From assembly GCA_022600345.1 (NCBI GenBank), contig JAHZKP010000026.1, positions 1-64,000 on the forward strand: a DNA stretch of 64,000 nt. Direction: 5' to 3'. Source of the DNA: Alphaproteobacteria bacterium. GTDB taxonomy: Bacteria; Pseudomonadota; Alphaproteobacteria; Rhizobiales; Hyphomicrobiaceae. The notes under the pieces are model-generated. The model saw nothing but the letters and a program-made list of their open reading frames with translations. It made no database searches and had not been told where the DNA came from. Numbering within the stretch: the stretch's first letter is position 1; the number at the start of each line of letters is the position of its first letter. Shown here piece by piece: positions 9,180 through 17,553 of the stretch. A program made the position numbers and the translations under genes.

Positions 9180-9340
9180 TTGGAGGCGGGCTCCAGAACC
9201 GAACGGTGCGGAGGTCAAATCGCTGACTGGAAGTATCATGGCTTGACGAGCGAAATCGAAAAGAGCTTTGTCGAATTCCCATTTTCTGTGCCGTTCCGGC
9301 ATGTAGGCTCAATTATGCCCCGGTTAAATTGGATTCGACG

Positions 9341-10432
9341 ATGCAAACCTGGATCGATCAGCAAATGCTGGCGCCTTACCTGCGCTTTTCCTCCGCGGCG
9401 ATCGCAGTGATATTTTTCGCGGCAATCCTGGTTGTGGCGATGCCCCGGTCCACGTATGCGCAATCAGACCGGATGTGCTGGACGCCGCAGCAGCTTTCTG
9501 GCAAACGCGGCGAGAACCGCATCAGAAAATGGTTGAAAGCCGCCTACAAGCCGCTGCCTGACGGGCGCATCACACCCCGCTCCTCAAACTTCAAGCCGAC
9601 GGGGCGTGCAATCCGCAGGGTCAGGCTGCCACCGGGAAGGAAGCTCGTGGCCTTCACCTTCGACTTGTGCGAGCAAGCCTATGAAATCTCCGGATATCAG
9701 GGAACGATCGTCGACTACCTGCGCCAGCAAGGCGTCCAGGCAACCTTCTTTGCCGGTGGCAAGTGGATGCTCACGCATAGTGAGCGCGCAGAGCAGATCA
9801 TGGGCGATCCGCTATTTGAAATCGGCAACCACGCTTGGGAGCACCGCAATTTCCAATTGCTCTCCGCGCAGCGAATGCGCACCGAAATCGGCGGCACGCA
9901 ACTGGCTTATCAACGGGCCTACGACCGACTTCGCGAAAGCAAGTGTCTCGACCGCACTGCTCAACGCCCCGCCTACATGAATGCGGCCCCGCAACCCTCC
10001 TTATTCCGCTTTCCGTTCGGCGCCTGCACTCCCCAGGCCATCAAGGCCGTAGAAAGTTTTGGCCTGCATGCCATCCAATGGGACGTTTCATCCTCCGACC
10101 CATGGAAGGGGCAGAGCGTCAAAGGAATAGTGAGAGGCGTGATGAAGCGGGTCAAACCCGGCTCAATTGTCCTATTCCACGCCAATGGCCGTGGATGGAA
10201 AACCGATAATGCCATACCCATTCTGATCCGGCGGCTGCGCAAGGAAGGCTACAAGTTTGTGAAGGTTTCGGAGTTGCTACGGCAAGGCCAGCCGGTCTAT
10301 TCAACGACGTGCTACGATTCCAGGCCCGGGGATGTAGAGCGTTATCAGGGGCTGTCTCGTAGTCTGGAAAGAACCTCGGAAAGATTCTATCGAAAGCATG
10401 GCAAGAGCCGCCCGGAATTGCTGACAAAATAA
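9341..10432 (+). CDS. Polysaccharide deacetylase (NodB homology domain)
   Basis: A 363-residue predicted exported carbohydrate de-N-acetylase (CE4). An N-terminal hydrophobic segment (AAIAVIFFAAILVVAMP) ends near YAQ and could be a signal or anchor. NodB motifs are visible: FTFDLCE (motif 1, with Leu and Cys where many members have a second Asp), GNHAWEHRN (HxxxH metal ligands), RFPFGA (motif 3) and LFHANGRG (motif 5). The FDLCE variant is seen in a proteobacterial subgroup. I chose the ATG at 9341 over a TTG at 9329. It closes the cluster of three anchored unknown proteins. Confidence 0.8.
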   Translation: MQTWIDQQMLAPYLRFSSAAIAVIFFAAILVVAMPRSTYAQSDRMCWTPQQLSGKRGENRIRKWLKAAYKPLPDGRITPRSSNFKPTGRAIRRVRLPPGRKLVAFTFDLCEQAYEISGYQGTIVDYLRQQGVQATFFAGGKWMLTHSERAEQIMGDPLFEIGNHAWEHRNFQLLSAQRMRTEIGGTQLAYQRAYDRLRESKCLDRTAQRPAYMNAAPQPSLFRFPFGACTPQAIKAVESFGLHAIQWDVSSSDPWKGQSVKGIVRGVMKRVKPGSIVLFHANGRGWKTDNAIPILIRRLRKEGYKFVKVSELLRQGQPVYSTTCYDSRPGDVERYQGLSRSLERTSERFYRKHGKSRPELLTK

Positions 10433-10518
10433 GGAGGGTACGCCATCTAAAACGCGACCTCAGCTCCCTTGGCGGGGCAGCGCGTTCAGCACACTCGCTT
10501 TGCTGCGGCAAAGCAGAA

Positions 10519-10612
10519 GGCTCTCGGTGATTTTTTCGAAGAATAAATGGACCTGCCGCTGAGATGAAGGCGACTGTGGAAATGTTGCACTCGCTTTGCG
10601 TAGCAAAGCGAG
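10519..10612. repeat. Inverted repeat, right copy (~94 bp)
   Basis: Reverse-complement partner of 5,642-5,736. It ends one base before the 48-bp attachment repeat of the genomic island. It holds an ATG followed by the same 12 codons (MKATVEMLHSLC) that open the mobilisation leader ORF, then runs into the att sequence, so here it looks like the severed 5' end of such a gene. The rest of the gap 10,433-10,801 carries the attachment repeat and nothing gene-like. Confidence 0.8.
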
Positions 10613-10613
10613 G

Positions 10614-10661
10614 GTGGTGCCCAGAGGTGGATTTGAACCACCGACACCGTGATTTTCAGTC
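10614..10661. repeat. attL: truncated tRNA-Phe copy (48-bp direct repeat)
   Basis: Identical to 23,699-23,746. It contains the T-arm, acceptor 3' half and the anticodon-loop end of tRNA-Phe in minus-strand sense, then diverges (TTGCTAATT instead of ACGTGCTC). It is an integrase-made remnant, not a tRNA gene. Confidence 0.9.
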
Positions 10662-10766
10662 TTGCTAATTAGCTCCTCAGGTTTTCTCAGCATTCCTAAA
10701 AAAGAAGCAAAAACAATCATCTAATCCCGCATCAATCCTCAGTATTCATCATAATATCTCGTCAAT

Positions 10767-10788
10767 GTGGTTGCTAATTGGTAGCTGA
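10767..10788. repeat. 22-bp direct repeat inside left end (possible integrase arm site)
   Basis: The sequence GTGGTTGCTAATTGGTAGC plus TGA is repeated exactly at 23,633-23,654, just inside the opposite end. A related copy (TTGCTAATTAGCTCC) abuts attL at 10,663. The position just inside both att cores fits arm-type integrase or accessory-factor sites. Confidence 0.6.
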
Positions 10789-10801
10789 TGAAGCACTATG
10801 A

Positions 10802-12079
10802 TTGCCAAATCACGGTGTAATGATGCTTTCGAGTACCGACATGTCTAAACGCATAACCAACCGCGTCGTCGAGCAGTTGAATCCGGGCGAGATCGTCTGG
10901 GATAATAATGTGATGGGTTTTGGCGTCCGTCGCCAAAGTCGGTCATGCGTCTATTCGCTAAAAGCTCGCATTAACGGCAAACAGCGATGGATGACAATCG
11001 GTCCGCATGGCGCGCCTTGGACACCGGAAACGGCGCGCAGAGAAGCCAAGCGCCTGTGGGGGGAAATCTCCGCCGGAGTGGACGTGTCCGCTCAGCGGGA
11101 GAAGCGCAAGACCGAAACCGTCGCCGACCTCTGCGACCGCTACCTCTCCGACTACGCCTTGCAACACAAGAAAGCCGCCAGCGTCTCCGCCGACCGGCGC
11201 AATATCGAAATCCACGTCAAACCGATGCTCGGGCACATGTCCATTGAGGATGTATCTCGCGCCGACATCGACCGATTCAAGCTTGCGGTGAAGGACGGCG
11301 ACACGGTGCGGCTTGCCAAGAATGTTGAACGCAAGCGCGGAACTGGACGGGCAACTGGCGGCGAAGTCATCGCCAACCGCTGCCTGGCGTTGTTGTCGAA
11401 GATGTTCAACCTCGCCGAGCGCTGGGGACTACGCGCCGATGGCACCAATCCAACGCGCCATATCGAAAAGTACCGGGAGACCAAGCGGGAGCGACTGTTG
11501 TCAGCTGACGAACTGGCACGCCTCGCGGTTTCGCTTGATGCGGCCGAGCGCGACGCCACCGAAAGTCTGTACGCGATTGCAGCCATCCGACTGTTGCTGT
11601 TCACGGGCGCCCGCTGCGGTGAAATCCTTCAGCTCAAATGGGACTATGTGGATCTTTCCAACCGCATGATCCATTTACCCGACTCTAAGACGGGCAAGAA
11701 AACGATCTATCTGGCCGAGCCCGCTGTTGAGATCTTGGAAAAAGTGCCCCCGATGCTCAACAACCCCTTCGTTTTTGCTGGCCGCGTTGATGGCCGACCG
11801 ATCGACAAACTCGACCGGCCCTGGTTCCGAATTCGCGCGGCTGCCGACCTCGATGATGTTCGCTTGCATGACCTGCGACATGCATTTGCGTCAGTTGGTG
11901 CAATGGCTGGCCTTTCCCTGCCGATCATCGGCAAACTTCTCGGCCATAAACACCACGCGACCACGCAGCGCTACGCCCACTTGGCGGAGACTCCCGTTCG
12001 AGCTGCCGGCGAAGCCATCGCCGCCCAGATCGCGGAGGCCATGGCTCCGAAGCCAGCGAAGAGCGACGATGCGGCATAG
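10802..12079 (+). CDS. int: Tyrosine-type site-specific integrase
   Basis: A 425-residue integrase of the P4/CP4-57-like family, with an N-terminal DUF4102-type arm-binding domain, a core-binding SAM-like domain near residues 100-200 and a C-terminal catalytic domain. Catalytic signatures: Arg in FTGARCGEILQL, HDLRHAFAS (H-x-x-R), and the final LGHKHHATTQRYAHL containing the His and nucleophilic Tyr. It lies next to attL and is the likely enzyme for integration and excision at tRNA-Phe. An in-frame ATG at 10,841 is an alternative start. Confidence 0.92.
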   Translation: MPNHGVMMLSSTDMSKRITNRVVEQLNPGEIVWDNNVMGFGVRRQSRSCVYSLKARINGKQRWMTIGPHGAPWTPETARREAKRLWGEISAGVDVSAQREKRKTETVADLCDRYLSDYALQHKKAASVSADRRNIEIHVKPMLGHMSIEDVSRADIDRFKLAVKDGDTVRLAKNVERKRGTGRATGGEVIANRCLALLSKMFNLAERWGLRADGTNPTRHIEKYRETKRERLLSADELARLAVSLDAAERDATESLYAIAAIRLLLFTGARCGEILQLKWDYVDLSNRMIHLPDSKTGKKTIYLAEPAVEILEKVPPMLNNPFVFAGRVDGRPIDKLDRPWFRIRAAADLDDVRLHDLRHAFASVGAMAGLSLPIIGKLLGHKHHATTQRYAHLAETPVRAAGEAIAAQIAEAMAPKPAKSDDAA

Positions 12080-12117
12080 TGCTTTGAGCGCGGTGCAAAA
12101 AATGGTATTCTACAAAT

Positions 12118-12321
12118 ATGAAAACGAAAACTGCTCGCTCCTACAACTCTCAAACCGGCCTTAAGCTCTCGCGGGCTGCGATCCGCAAGATCAATGCTGT
12201 TGAAGGTATTGACTTGGATGGTCGGATCGAAAAGCAGCTGGAAGAGTACGACCGTCGTGGCTTGACGCCTGACGAACGTCGCAAGGCTGTCCGGGAGAAG
12301 TTCGCCAAGTCGGCAAGCTGA
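12118..12321 (+). CDS. VbhA-like antitoxin of Fic toxin
   Basis: A 67-residue protein that aligns by eye with VbhA-type antitoxins: a helix ending in NAVEG followed by the downstream helical domain (RIEKQLEEYDRRGLTPDERR). In this family a helix with (S/T)xxxE(G/N) blocks the ATP site of the Fic toxin. Here the Glu-Gly remain but the Ser/Thr position reads Ile. It ends 4 bases before the Fic start, the usual antitoxin-toxin arrangement. Confidence 0.75.
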   Translation: MKTKTARSYNSQTGLKLSRAAIRKINAVEGIDLDGRIEKQLEEYDRRGLTPDERRKAVREKFAKSAS

Positions 12322-12325
12322 GACT

Positions 12326-12904
12326 GTGCCCTACGCAAGCGCTCCCGATCCCTATTGTTATCCCGGCTCGACCGTCCTCAAAAACATTCCCGATCTACGC
12401 TCGCAAGACGAGCTTGACGCCTTCGAGCAAGAGCAAGTTTCGATCAGTCTGGATGAGCCTTTTCCAGCTGGACGTTTTAGCGCCACGCATTACCGCGCCA
12501 TTCACCATCACCTCTTTCGAGAAGTCTATGCCTGGGCTGGTCGCTATCGCACGGTTCGCATTGCCAAAGGCGGCAACATGTTCTGCTATCCCGAGAACAT
12601 CAAAGGGCAGATGGATGATCTGTTCGGCCAACTTTGCGAGCGCCAGTGCCTGCGCGGTCTTGACAGCAATCAGTTCGCCGTTGAGCTGGCATCGTTCCTA
12701 GCGACCCTAAACGCGATCCACCCCTTCCGTGAAGGCAACGGTCGAACGCAGCTGGCGTTTGCTTCGGTGCTTGCCGCTAATGCCGGGCATCTGCTCAATC
12801 TGGAAAATATCGATCCGCAAGGCTTTCTCAACGCTATGATCTCCAGCTTCTCCGGCAACGAGGAGCCTCTTGCTAAAATTCTTCTCGCCCTGTCGGAAGG
12901 CTGA
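12326..12904 (+). CDS. Fic family AMP-transferase toxin (VbhT-like)
   Basis: A 192-residue single-domain Fic protein starting with GTG. The core motif NAIHPFREGNGRTQ matches HPFx(D/E)GNGR, so the catalytic His and the nucleotide-binding loop are intact. The flap region resembles VbhT (FREVYAWAGRYRTVRIAKG). Such toxins AMPylate target proteins (topoisomerases for VbhT) and are held inactive by the adjacent antitoxin. Likely role is stabilisation of the island; target unknown. Confidence 0.88.
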   Translation: MPYASAPDPYCYPGSTVLKNIPDLRSQDELDAFEQEQVSISLDEPFPAGRFSATHYRAIHHHLFREVYAWAGRYRTVRIAKGGNMFCYPENIKGQMDDLFGQLCERQCLRGLDSNQFAVELASFLATLNAIHPFREGNGRTQLAFASVLAANAGHLLNLENIDPQGFLNAMISSFSGNEEPLAKILLALSEG

Positions 12905-13020
12905 AGACTTTCCAACATGCACACACGCCCATATGTCCGCTCGGCAGCATTGCCACACCCCGTCATGCGAACATGGCCGCTTGCGTTGGTGCGCGCCTGA
13001 CCGCGTGTCAGGCTGTGGCC

Positions 13021-13647
13021 ATGAAAGTAATCGCGTGCATTTCGCAGAAGGGAGGCGTCGGCAAGACGACGATCTCGATCAACCTAGCGGTTGCCGCCGC
13101 CCGTGACGGCAAGCAGGTCGTTTTGCTGGACCTTGACCCGCAACAAAGCACGGCACGCTGGGCGCGGCTGCGCGAGGCTGACAATCCGTTGATACTGCCG
13201 GCCCATGCACCGAACCTTCCAGAGCTGTTGGAGAAGGCCCGTGAGGGCGGCGCGGATCTCGTTATCATCGACACCGCGCCGAAATCCGAAAACGCATCGC
13301 TCACCGCCGCCAAGCTGGCGGACCTTGTGCTCATTCCCTGCCAACCTTCAAGCCTGGACCTCGATGCCATCGGCGACACGGTGCAAATCGTCCGGCTGGC
13401 TTCAAAACCTGCGGCGATTGTCATCACCAACGCCAAAGCGCGAAGCTCGCTGGCCGACATGGCCGAGGAGGCTGTCGCCGAATACGGCCTACCTATTGTG
13501 CCGGTTCGGCTGGGCAGTCGCGTGGCCTTCGTCAAATCGCTGGCCGAAGGCAAGGGTCTCGTCGAGTTTGAGCCGTCTGGTTCGTCCGCAAAGGAGATCA
13601 AGGCGCTTTACAAGTTTACATGCAAACAAGGAGACAAGCGCACATGA
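13021..13647 (+). CDS. parA: ParA-family partition ATPase
   Basis: A 208-residue small ParA of the plasmid or island type. The deviant Walker A KGGVGKTT is at residues ~9-16, DLDPQQSTARWA follows, and the Walker B-like LVIIDTAP is present. I start it at 13,021 (MKVIACISQKGG), the family position, although an in-frame ATG lies 16 codons earlier. ParA moves or positions plasmids. In an integrated element it implies an extrachromosomal phase or position-dependent maintenance. Confidence 0.9.
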   Translation: MKVIACISQKGGVGKTTISINLAVAAARDGKQVVLLDLDPQQSTARWARLREADNPLILPAHAPNLPELLEKAREGGADLVIIDTAPKSENASLTAAKLADLVLIPCQPSSLDLDAIGDTVQIVRLASKPAAIVITNAKARSSLADMAEEAVAEYGLPIVPVRLGSRVAFVKSLAEGKGLVEFEPSGSSAKEIKALYKFTCKQGDKRT

Positions 13648-13922
13648 CCACACGTGAGAACACCCTCAAGAAAAGCCTGATGGGTATGAAGGAACAGCCG
13701 AAACCGCAGCTTGTAGCTGTTGAACCAGCAGCGCAGGCAGCAAGCACCAACGTCGCGCCGAGCCGCAAGGGCAAGAAGGTGATTTCCGGTTACTTCGATC
13801 CGGCTGCCTCGCGACAACTGCGTATGCTGGCAATAGAACAGGACACAACGGTTCAGGCGCTACTGGAAGAAGCGCTGAACGATCTTTTCAAGAAGCATGG
13901 GCGAAGTTCGGTGGCTTGTTGA
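13644..13922 (+). CDS. Ribbon-helix-helix partition or antitoxin-like protein
   Basis: A 92-residue protein with a basic, disordered N-terminus and a C-terminal ribbon-helix-helix-like domain (VISGYFDPAASRQLRMLA, then TTVQALLEEALNDLF). Proteins of this kind pair with small ParA proteins as the centromere-binding partner. The start at 13,644 has AAGGAG 12 bases upstream and overlaps the end of parA by 4 bases. Confidence 0.75.
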   Translation: MTTRENTLKKSLMGMKEQPKPQLVAVEPAAQAASTNVAPSRKGKKVISGYFDPAASRQLRMLAIEQDTTVQALLEEALNDLFKKHGRSSVAC

Positions 13923-14612
13923 CTAGCGTGGGCCACGGGATTTCGACCAAATGTTATTATAATATTCCAGGAAATATGCTGCTATTCTTTCGTCATTAAT
14001 TCTGATGCCCGATGTGCGTTCTGCTGAGTCGGCCGTAATTGCCAGGAACACGACCCGCTCGTCGACGATTGCCATATTGATCATCGGGAAGGTTGCGCGG
14101 CGGTCACATGCCCTAGCTCGGAAGTTTGGGTGCCTTTGCATTACCACCAGCAGCTCCTGTCCCCATTGCTGCATGGCTTGATTTTCAAGTGAAATAATTC
14201 GGCGCACCGATCCGGCTGGGTTTTTCTCACACCAGGCCTCTATTGAATCAAAGTAAGCTGCCCCAAGGCGAAAGCTGCTCGGCGGCTCAGGACGAATATG
14301 CGTGAGGTCCAAAGACCTCTTGGCCGCCTTAAGCGCTTGAGAGAGGTCGTGGTAAAAGTCCTCATAGGTTTCATATTTCTCAATCGCCTTAACGCCGCTT
14401 TGACGGATGAGCAACTGCATGTCTTGGTCGATCTTTATGATTGTTCCAAGCAATCTGACGATGGACAAAAGAGCCAGAAAAATCATTGCATTTTCCCAGC
14501 CGCTCGGAAGCTTTACCAATTTTTCTAGATACTCCGACAGCAGGGCCACTAAGAACAAGGTTGCGAGCACGCCGCTCGTTACAGCAGCCTCAAGCCGAGC
14601 AGGAAATCGCAT
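13923..14612 (-). CDS. Membrane protein with soluble C-terminal domain (PLD-like fold suspected)
   Basis: About 229 residues. Two N-terminal membrane segments (VLATLFLVALLSEYL and AMIFLALLSIVRLLG) precede a ~150-residue cytosolic domain. The domain contains VRRIISLENQ, an Arg-rich segment and an INMAIVDERVVFLA strand that resemble the shape of phospholipase-D-like domains, but I see no HKD motif, so catalysis is doubtful. The ATG at 14,612 is preceded by a G-run; an upstream in-frame start at 14,666 would overlap the preceding gene. It pairs with the 115-residue membrane protein upstream. Confidence 0.65.
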   Translation of the reverse strand: MRFPARLEAAVTSGVLATLFLVALLSEYLEKLVKLPSGWENAMIFLALLSIVRLLGTIIKIDQDMQLLIRQSGVKAIEKYETYEDFYHDLSQALKAAKRSLDLTHIRPEPPSSFRLGAAYFDSIEAWCEKNPAGSVRRIISLENQAMQQWGQELLVVMQRHPNFRARACDRRATFPMINMAIVDERVVFLAITADSAERTSGIRINDERIAAYFLEYYNNIWSKSRGPR

Positions 14613-14643
14613 TCTCGCCCCCCCCAAATAGTACCGACAAGAA

Positions 14644-14991
14644 TTAAAGAGAGAAATATGAGCCAACGCCGATCAGCACGGCGGCAGTTGCCAACCAAGT
14701 GCCAACACCAATCAGCAGACTCACTTCTGTTGAAAACGTACCTAGCGCGAAGTAAGTCGCTATCAAAAACGAAAGAACAGCCGGCACAATGAGCAGGCTA
14801 TTAAGTGCAATCGCCTTCAAATTCTCAGCTCCGACATCGCGACCGAGGAAATAAAAGCCTATCAATGTTACTGCCGGGAACAATACTGCTGCACCGGCAA
14901 GCGCATTATTTCCGGTCCTCCCTAACAAGGTCACCGCAACAACGAGTGCCCCGCTAACCACGAACCGCAGTGCAAGCTCTGCTAATGACAT
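14644..14991 (-). CDS. Small four-helix membrane protein
   Basis: A 115-residue, almost wholly hydrophobic protein with about four predicted membrane helices. No known motif; the general appearance recalls DUF3147/GlpM-type proteins. It is the first gene of a two-gene unit with the anchored protein downstream. Codon use is less GC-rich than neighbouring core genes, fitting island cargo. Confidence 0.6.
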   Translation of the reverse strand: MSLAELALRFVVSGALVVAVTLLGRTGNNALAGAAVLFPAVTLIGFYFLGRDVGAENLKAIALNSLLIVPAVLSFLIATYFALGTFSTEVSLLIGVGTWLATAAVLIGVGSYFSL

Positions 14992-15084
14992 TTAGCTCCC
15001 CCTATTCTGACCTAGTTGGACCATAGTGTTCGTTGCCCGTACCTGTCGAGAGCGGATAAGGCTGTGAGCAGAAAGTTAAAGCAA

Positions 15085-16059
15085 TCAAATCTCCAACTCC
15101 ATCTGCCGCTCCAACCCGTGAACGTAATGGAAGCGGCGTGACTTGCGGCGGCCGACGCCGCGAATCTCTACATGCCAGGATTGTAACCCACCGGCACGCG
15201 TCATGCCCTCAAAGGCTTGCTTGCAATCCTTGCGAAACTGGCCGCGCGTCACGTAGGTTTCATGCTCGTCGGTGAGGTCGCGCCCCGCGAGCCCGGCCAA
15301 CGTCTTCTCATCGATCCAAGTAGAATTGTTCATGCTGTCGATATAGGGCCAGAACGTCTTGGCATGGTCGGAGCGCAGCGCAAACTGTACCTCTGCATTC
15401 AAGCTGACGAGTTTGGCCTTTTCCAGCATGGCGACCGACCAGCTGCCGTACTTGATGACCACCTCGCTATCGAGCGTCACGCCATTCCAGTCGATGTCGT
15501 TGATGAGGTTGCCCATCTTGCCCGCATCGCCCAGCAGCCGACCCTTCTTGTGGCTCGCCAGGATCTGTTCGGGGTTTCCCTCGTGGATGATGAAGACGAC
15601 CTTCTTGATATCCTCAAACGTCGAGAGCAACGTCATCACGTTGTTGGTGTGCTCCTTGCGCCCCATGGCCAGGATCAGTTCGCGCCATGTCGCGCGGGTC
15701 TCGTATTCGAATGTCATCGGCATAGACCCCAGCAGCGGGTTTTCACCGTGGACCGTGCGACGGGTGCGGGGTAGCCTGAAAACCGCGTAGATTGCATCCC
15801 GATGCTGCGAGCCAAGCTCCCGGCCGGCAACTTCAATCACAGAATGGCCGGGCACGACGTAGACCCGGCGGAAGCTACTGTCTTGGATGAGGCCGCGCCG
15901 TTTGGGCGTGAATGCAGATGTCCGTGTCAGCCGCGCCGGAACGGAGGCCGGTTTGCGGCGCTTGGCGCGAGTTGCACGCATTCTTTCGAAGCGTTCCAGC
16001 CGCTTGATTTCCGCTTCGGATAATTCCCGGCGTTTATTCGGTTCTCCCTGAAGGCTCAT
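15085..16059 (-). CDS. Plasmid-type replication initiator (Rep)
   Basis: A 324-residue basic protein matching the replication initiators of alphaproteobacterial plasmids and islands in layout (basic tail, FERMRATRAKRRK, then a winged-helix-like domain with FEYETRATWRELILAMG). I start it at 16,059 (MSLQGEP) because sequence upstream of that point already contains iteron-like GCCTA repeats. An iteron array lies directly upstream. The combination predicts theta-type replication of the excised element. Confidence 0.7.
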   Translation of the reverse strand: MSLQGEPNKRRELSEAEIKRLERFERMRATRAKRRKPASVPARLTRTSAFTPKRRGLIQDSSFRRVYVVPGHSVIEVAGRELGSQHRDAIYAVFRLPRTRRTVHGENPLLGSMPMTFEYETRATWRELILAMGRKEHTNNVMTLLSTFEDIKKVVFIIHEGNPEQILASHKKGRLLGDAGKMGNLINDIDWNGVTLDSEVVIKYGSWSVAMLEKAKLVSLNAEVQFALRSDHAKTFWPYIDSMNNSTWIDEKTLAGLAGRDLTDEHETYVTRGQFRKDCKQAFEGMTRAGGLQSWHVEIRGVGRRKSRRFHYVHGLERQMELEI

Positions 16060-16183
16060 TGTTGGCATCATGCCATAAAACGGGAACAGCAGCCTAGAGA
16101 TTTGTAATAGCAGCCTATTCTTTAGCCAATTCAATAGGCCTAAAACCCGCAGAAACGCGTTGGTCAGAACGCAGAAAAGCGTC

Positions 16184-16357
16184 GTCGTAAGCGAGGCCTA
16201 TGTTCTGAGTTTTTAGCGCCTATATTGACCTTCATGACCTGTGGATTGTTATGGGGATAACTCTGGGGATGAAATTAATTGCGGCCTAGATAAGCGTAGA
16301 CGAAGCCTAGGTAATCGTAAGCGAGGCCTAGATAAGCGTAATTGCGGCCTATGTTTG
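16184..16357. other. Iteron array, putative replication origin
   Basis: Repeated 18-19-bp units with the form GCGGCCTAGATAAGCGTA occur in direct orientation, best seen at 16,281-16,357 (four units), with further copies near 16,190 and 16,216. Weaker GCCTA motifs at 16,090 and 16,111 continue toward rep. The stretch is followed by an AT-rich segment. This is the standard layout of an iteron-regulated origin upstream of its Rep gene. Confidence 0.75.
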
Positions 16358-16488
16358 GGGGGGTAAGCTGCTGAATAAATAAACGAATTCGGCCCTACGA
16401 GACTATACGAGATTAAATCGAGACTAAAACGAGAGCATTTTCTGGGGATATTTTGGCCGCGCCCTTCGGGCCGGGCTGTCGTCTCCGA

Positions 16489-16512
16489 CGAAGACAGCAA
16501 AAGCTGTCTTCG
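16489..16512. repeat. Perfect 10-bp-stem hairpin
   Basis: CGAAGACAGC and GCTGTCTTCG form a perfect stem with an AAAA loop. No T-run follows on either side, so a simple terminator is doubtful. It lies in the gene-free stretch 16,060-17,553. Short ORFs in that stretch (for example 16,644-16,964 and 16,992-17,384 on the minus strand) look non-coding. Confidence 0.6.
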
Positions 16513-17150
16513 CCCTTCGGGCTTCCATCCCTCGCGCAAGTAAAGAAAAGAAATAAGGAGCGCGCTGCGCGCGCCCACTTTGATGCCTTCGCTTTGCTCA
16601 GGCTCACCAAGAACCATGGCCAAAACCTTTGAACTCACCGCCCTCACAATCGCAGCCCTAGCCTGCGCGCCTTTCCCGTCAAGGGACGCTTCGCTCTAAA
16701 GCCCTTGACGGGGCCCTGGGCGCTGCGGCTCAAGTCGGGCAGCGAGGGCGGCTCCGAGAACCAAGGCAGGCAAATCCGACCAATAGGAGTTCTCACGATA
16801 GCCACGAGTGCTGCGCTAGTGTCAGTGACACAACGGGCAATCGAGGTAGGAGGTGTTCTATCGAGAGACTGACGAAATACGACACGTTGAATAGGTTTTG
16901 AAATGGGGTCAGGCGAAAGCTGCCGGCTTTTGGAGCGCTTTTGCAATGCGGGGTGTGAATTCATACATTGGAAAACGAAAACGCGTTCAAATCACCAATG
17001 ACGGAGAGCCTGTTCAACGACAAAAACACAATGGTTTGAGAAGTGAGATGATCCTCGCATAGGCCAGCAGGCAAAGGGTGAAATCATTTTCGGCCGACAG
17101 GAGCGCCGGTCACGAACTGAATTGAATCGGCTGGCGTGCGCGGCAGCGAC

Positions 17151-17197
17151 CGCCGCCGTCCTTGTCAGGCCCGTAGGGTCTGACAAGGACGGCGGCG
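17151..17197. repeat. Perfect 18-bp-stem hairpin
   Basis: Arms CGCCGCCGTCCTTGTCAG (17,151-17,168) and its exact complement (17,180-17,197) flank an 11-base loop. This is the strongest hairpin in the island. Its place in the non-coding replication region suggests a single-strand origin, oriT or structural site. No T-run follows. Confidence 0.75.
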
Positions 17198-17553
17198 ACT
17201 GCGAGCCAACGGACGCAGCAAGGACATGTCGCTGCAAGGCGTGGCCTGAGAACGGATAAGGATGACAGCGAAAGACGGAAGGAAGAGCTGGGAGAATTCC
17301 GCGACGCGGGCCATCAGTTTTTGAGGCGATGTGGCAAGACCGAATGGCCGAGGGAGCAAGATGCCGCGTGCCGATGATCCTCACATGCCCTCATGATTGC
17401 TCGGTGACATGCTGACACGCTCACATGTGCGCATGTTTACGCGCAACCGCTGTATTTACTTGATACAACACAAACAACTGACACGCTGCAGAACTGCAGC
17501 TAAGACTTCACTTGAGACAATAGAAACTATTGGCAAAAACTGTGATCTTCGGA

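Noticed and set aside
10614..10661. Possible second tRNA gene
   Set aside because: Only the 3' part of tRNA-Phe is present; the 5' half and D-arm are absent, so it is the attL remnant.
16644..17384. Two minus-strand ORFs (106 and 130 codons) in the island replication region
   Set aside because: They show no recognisable domain or ribosome site, and the second overlaps a perfect 18-bp-stem hairpin, so coding is unlikely.
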